Assembly: GCA_004558205.1 (NCBI GenBank)
Contig: SFDM01000001.1
Location: 172,039-236,038 of the forward strand
Origin: Pyramidobacter piscolens
Lineage (GTDB): Bacteria; Synergistota; Synergistia; Synergistales; Dethiosulfovibrionaceae
Length of the DNA: 64,000 nucleotides
Direction: 5' to 3'
Part shown: positions 61,303-64,000 of the stretch, in pieces
Layout of the letters: every line of letters starts with the position of its first letter
How positions within the stretch are numbered: position 1 is the first letter of the stretch
Translations under genes and position numbers: made by a program
The notes under the pieces: generated by a model
Seen by the model: only the letters and a program-made list of their open reading frames with translations
The model's database searches: none
What the model was told of the DNA's origin: nothing

Positions 61303-62958
61303 ATGGCGATTGACGTGATCTATCGTGAAAAATACGAGCAATGGATTCGGGCGCCATGGATCGACGAGGCGACTCGCGCTGAGCTGGCGGCGCTGACCGA
61401 CGAAAAGGAAATTGAGGATCGCTTTTACAGGGATCTAGAATTCGGCACGGGCGGCCTCCGCGGCGTCATGGGCGCGGGGACCAACCGCATGAACCGCTAC
61501 ACGCTGAGGAAGGCGACCTACGGGCTGGCCTGCTATTTGAAGGCGGAATGCCCCCATATCTGCCGGCAGGGCGTAGTTATCGCCCATGACTCGCGCAACC
61601 ACTCTGAAGAGTTCGCGCTGGAGACGGCCAAGGTGCTCTGCGCCTGCGGCCTGCCGGTGAAGCTGTTTAAAGAGCTGGAACCCACGCCAGTGCTTTCTTT
61701 CGCGGTCAAGCACCATAAAGCGGCGGCGGGCGTGGTGATCACCGCAAGCCACAACCCCAAAGAATACAACGGCTACAAGGTCTACGACCAGTACGGCGAC
61801 CAGCTGGTGCCGCGCTATGCCAACAAGCTGATCGAGTACGTCAACGCTGTGGCGGACCTGTCGGCGGTCCCGGCCTCAGGCGGCGAAGAGCTGCTGACCT
61901 GGATCGGCGGCGAGACGGTGGAAGCCTTTCTGGACGCGGTGCAGAAACAGTCGCTGCCCTGTGGTGATCCCGCAGCTCTGAAAGTGGTCTACACGCCCCT
62001 TCACGGCTCGGGGAACCTGCCCGTGCGCGGGATTCTGGCGCGCTGCGGCTTTACGCAGCTGTGGGTGGTAAAGGAGCAGGAGTTGCCCGACGGCAATTTC
62101 AGCACCGTGAAATCGCCCAACCCCGAAGAGCGGACCACGCTGTCGATGGGGCTGGAACTGGGCCGTCAGGTGGGCGCCGACGTGGTGATCGGCACGGATC
62201 CTGACTGCGACCGCATCGGCTGCGGCGTCAACGTGAACGGCGAATTCAGGCTGCTGACGGGCAACCAGATCGGCGCGCTGCTGGTCAACTTCGTGCTGTC
62301 CCAGCGAACGCTGACGCCCAAGTCCACGCTGATCAAGACCATCGTGACGGGCGAACTGGGCGCGGCGGCGGCGCGGAGCAAGGGCGTCCACGTGGTGGAC
62401 ACACTGACGGGCTTCAAGTATATCGGCGAGAAAATCACGGAATACGCGAAAAGCGGCCAGTGGGAGTTCGTCATGGGCTACGAGGAAAGCTACGGCTACT
62501 TGGTGGGCACCCACGCCCAGGACAAGGACGCGGTGGTGTCGGCCATGCTGATCTGCGAGATGGCTTCATGGTACAAGGGCCAGGGGCTGACGCTGTTTGA
62601 CGTGCTGGAAGACCTGTACAAAACCCATGGATTTTTCCTGGACGCCCAGGACTCCCACACGCTGAAGGGCAAGGACGGCGCTGAGAGGATCGCGGCCATG
62701 ATGGCGGCGCTGCGCGAAAAGGAAGGCCTTTTCAAAGGCGTCGCCCGAGTGCTGGACTACAAGAAGGGCTTGGACGGCCTGCCCAAGGAGAACGTGCTCA
62801 AGTTCCTGGCAGAGGACGGCTCGTGGTTCGCCGTACGCCCCTCGGGCACGGAACCCAAGATCAAGATATACTACTCCATCAAGGCCAGCGGCGAGGCCCA
62901 GGCTCTGCAGAGCCTCGAGGCCCGGCGCGGCGAAATCCGGAACGTTCTGGGGCTGTAG
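61303..62958 (+). CDS. pgcA: Alpha-D-phosphohexomutase (PgcA-type phosphoglucomutase/phosphomannomutase)
   Basis: About 551 residues from the ATG at 61303 (MAIDVIYREKYEQW), where similarity to the family begins; the start is not certain because AAGG lies right against it and upstream in-frame ATGs exist. Phosphoserine loop TASHNPKEYNGYKVY, metal loop GTDPDCDRIG, sugar loop GYEESYGYLVG and phosphate loop VRPSGTEPKIK are all present. Interconverts hexose 1- and 6-phosphates, feeding UDP-glucose (ugd) and GDP-mannose (manC) synthesis. Confidence 0.93.
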   Translation: MAIDVIYREKYEQWIRAPWIDEATRAELAALTDEKEIEDRFYRDLEFGTGGLRGVMGAGTNRMNRYTLRKATYGLACYLKAECPHICRQGVVIAHDSRNHSEEFALETAKVLCACGLPVKLFKELEPTPVLSFAVKHHKAAAGVVITASHNPKEYNGYKVYDQYGDQLVPRYANKLIEYVNAVADLSAVPASGGEELLTWIGGETVEAFLDAVQKQSLPCGDPAALKVVYTPLHGSGNLPVRGILARCGFTQLWVVKEQELPDGNFSTVKSPNPEERTTLSMGLELGRQVGADVVIGTDPDCDRIGCGVNVNGEFRLLTGNQIGALLVNFVLSQRTLTPKSTLIKTIVTGELGAAAARSKGVHVVDTLTGFKYIGEKITEYAKSGQWEFVMGYEESYGYLVGTHAQDKDAVVSAMLICEMASWYKGQGLTLFDVLEDLYKTHGFFLDAQDSHTLKGKDGAERIAAMMAALREKEGLFKGVARVLDYKKGLDGLPKENVLKFLAEDGSWFAVRPSGTEPKIKIYYSIKASGEAQALQSLEARRGEIRNVLGL

Positions 62959-63064
62959 CATAACGGCCGGAAGGTTTTCTGCAAAAAGGCCGCGGTCGAA
63001 ATCCCGGCGCGCGCTCCCGCTCCCTCAAAGTTTCAAAAAATCCACATAACAGGAGGTTTTTACC

Positions 63065-63811
63065 ATGAGCGACCTGTACGACGCTCTGAAAGTCATCAAG
63101 AGCAAGGAATTTGTCGATCTGACCCATTCCTTCAAAGCGGGAATCCCCCATTGGCAGGGATTCGCCGATATGACCGCCGAGACGGTCTATCACTACGACG
63201 AAGGCGTGGGGACGCGGGGCTCGGGCTTCCTGGCCCATCTCTATGGCCACGTCGGCCAATGGGGCACCCACGTGGATCCTCCGGCTCACTTCATCAAGGG
63301 CGGACGCTTCCTCGACGAACTGAGCGTGAAGGACATGATCTGCCCGCTAGCGGTGCTGAACGTCTCCGAAAAAGCGAAAAAGAACCCCGACTACGCCGCC
63401 CAGCCCTTTGACCTGGAGGAATGGGAGGCCCGCAACGGCCGCCTGCCCGAGGGAGCCTTCGTGATCCTGCGCACGGACTGGCACAAACGCTGGCCCAACG
63501 CCGCGGCCATGGCGAACGCCGATGAAAAGGGCGTCAACCATTTCCCCGGCTGGGGTATGGAACTGCTGAAGGTCCTGATCGAAGACCGCCGAGTCAAGGC
63601 CGTGGGGCACGAGACTACCGACACCGACCCTGGCTGCACAGGCAGCCTGCCCTGCGAAACCTATGTGCTGTCGAAGGACATCTATCAGATCGAGCTTTTG
63701 GACAACACGGACAAGCTGCCCGAATGGGGTTCCGTGATCGTGGCCTCCTGGCCAAAACCCTATCAGGGATCGGGCTTCCCCGCCAGGGCCTTCGCCATAC
63801 TGCCCTATTAG
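63065..63811 (+). CDS. Cyclase-family metal-dependent hydrolase
   Basis: 248 residues; ATG after AGGAGG. Belongs to the family of kynurenine formamidases and related amide or cyclic-ester hydrolases: DLTHSFKAGIPHW at the start and the metal site HxxxHxDxPxH in YGHVGQWGTHVDPPAHF (only partly spaced as in KynB), with a later metal or catalytic His/Glu in VGHETTDTDPG. There is no kynurenine pathway gene nearby, so another substrate is as likely. Confidence 0.85.
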   Translation: MSDLYDALKVIKSKEFVDLTHSFKAGIPHWQGFADMTAETVYHYDEGVGTRGSGFLAHLYGHVGQWGTHVDPPAHFIKGGRFLDELSVKDMICPLAVLNVSEKAKKNPDYAAQPFDLEEWEARNGRLPEGAFVILRTDWHKRWPNAAAMANADEKGVNHFPGWGMELLKVLIEDRRVKAVGHETTDTDPGCTGSLPCETYVLSKDIYQIELLDNTDKLPEWGSVIVASWPKPYQGSGFPARAFAILPY

Positions 63812-63841
63812 GAAGAGCCCGTTTTTTCTCGTTCAAACACT

Positions 63842-63882
63842 GCGGGACGCTCAGCACCCCCGAGCGTCCCGCCATGTTTTTT
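63842..63882 (+). terminator. Terminator after the cyclase gene
   Basis: GCGGGACGCTC pairs with GAGCGTCCCGC around an 8-9 base loop, then CATG and six T. Confidence 0.8.
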
Positions 63883-63903
63883 CATCTGTAGTTAGCTGCT
63901 GAC

Positions 63904-63921
63904 CGGCGTCACTCGCTAAAC
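63904..63921 (+). repeat. Short dispersed motif, copy 2
   Basis: CGGCGTCACTCGCTAAAC, identical to 24751-24768. Followed 18 bp later by the edge hairpin. Confidence 0.6.
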
Positions 63922-63939
63922 GTGCAACTCTGCTCGAAC

Positions 63940-63998
63940 CCTTCCCCGGCCCAATCCTCACCGTACAAACGTACGCCTCCGGTTGGGCCGGGGGAAGG
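63940..63998. repeat. Large hairpin at the right edge
   Basis: CCTTCCCCGGCCCAA (63940-63954) pairs with TTGGGCCGGGGGAAGG (63983-63998); the 28-base loop contains GTAC-AAAC-GTAC. Intergenic, and it probably extends past the window. Confidence 0.6.
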
Positions 63999-64000
63999 CT

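Noticed and set aside
63200..63300. Assignment of the cyclase-family gene as kynB
   Set aside because: Metal-site spacing and context do not single out kynurenine formamidase, and no kynurenine pathway gene is near.

Overview
The window looks like a chromosomal segment of an anaerobic, diderm-type bacterium, most likely of the Synergistota (Pyramidobacter-like). This is inferred from the gene repertoire: a T-box-controlled trp operon, a TRAP/UGSC catabolic operon, a TolC-type outer-membrane channel, ABC-dependent surface-polysaccharide export and a DUF1659/DUF2922 pair. No marker gene fixes the taxonomy. Base composition is GC-rich over most of the window and clearly AT-rich inside the glycan cluster (about 41-57 kb).

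Layout. 0-4.5 kb (minus strand): a TRAP transporter operon preceded by a truncated SDR dehydrogenase and followed by a UGSC-family protein that runs off the left edge. 4.5-5.45 kb: no credible gene. 5.45-12.26 kb: a tryptophan T-box leader and a complete, translationally coupled trpEGDCFBA operon. 12.3-15.6 kb: a decayed accessory island (DUF4143 ATPase tail, broken HTH gene, small phage-like ORFs, a YefM/YoeB-type toxin-antitoxin pair, a P4-type integrase remnant) lying next to a tRNA Thr-Tyr-Thr cluster at 15.85-16.13 kb. 16.3-26.6 kb: housekeeping and envelope genes (MTH1187-type thiamine-binding protein, TolC-like channel, YjiH-type membrane protein, threonine synthase, thioredoxin-like protein, M23 peptidase, acyl-CoA ligase, small Cys-rich membrane protein, DUF3795, GNAT) with several dispersed repeats between them.

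26.6-57.4 kb: a roughly 30-kb surface-glycan locus on the plus strand. It holds about ten glycosyltransferases (two of them double-domain), an ABC exporter of the Wzm/Wzt type, nucleotide-sugar genes (manC, a GDP-6-deoxy-sugar reductase, a damaged gmd, ugd), three very large GT-C-like membrane proteins, a methyltransferase, an epimerase, a UPF0104-type membrane protein and a radical SAM/SPASM enzyme. The gene set fits a mannose/6-deoxyhexose and uronic-acid containing O-antigen or capsule made in the cytoplasm, exported by the ABC transporter and further decorated. Two nearly identical hairpin-plus-promoter modules drive the two halves.

57.4-61 kb (minus strand): a small-sigma-factor gene, DUF2922, DUF1659, a 17-residue hydrophobic ORF and an M15-type peptidase. 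They sit behind three copies of one conserved promoter-like element with identical spacing, which is the most interesting candidate regulon in the window. A diguanylate cyclase follows. 61-64 kb: a phosphohexomutase, a cyclase-family hydrolase and an unexplained hairpin at the right edge.
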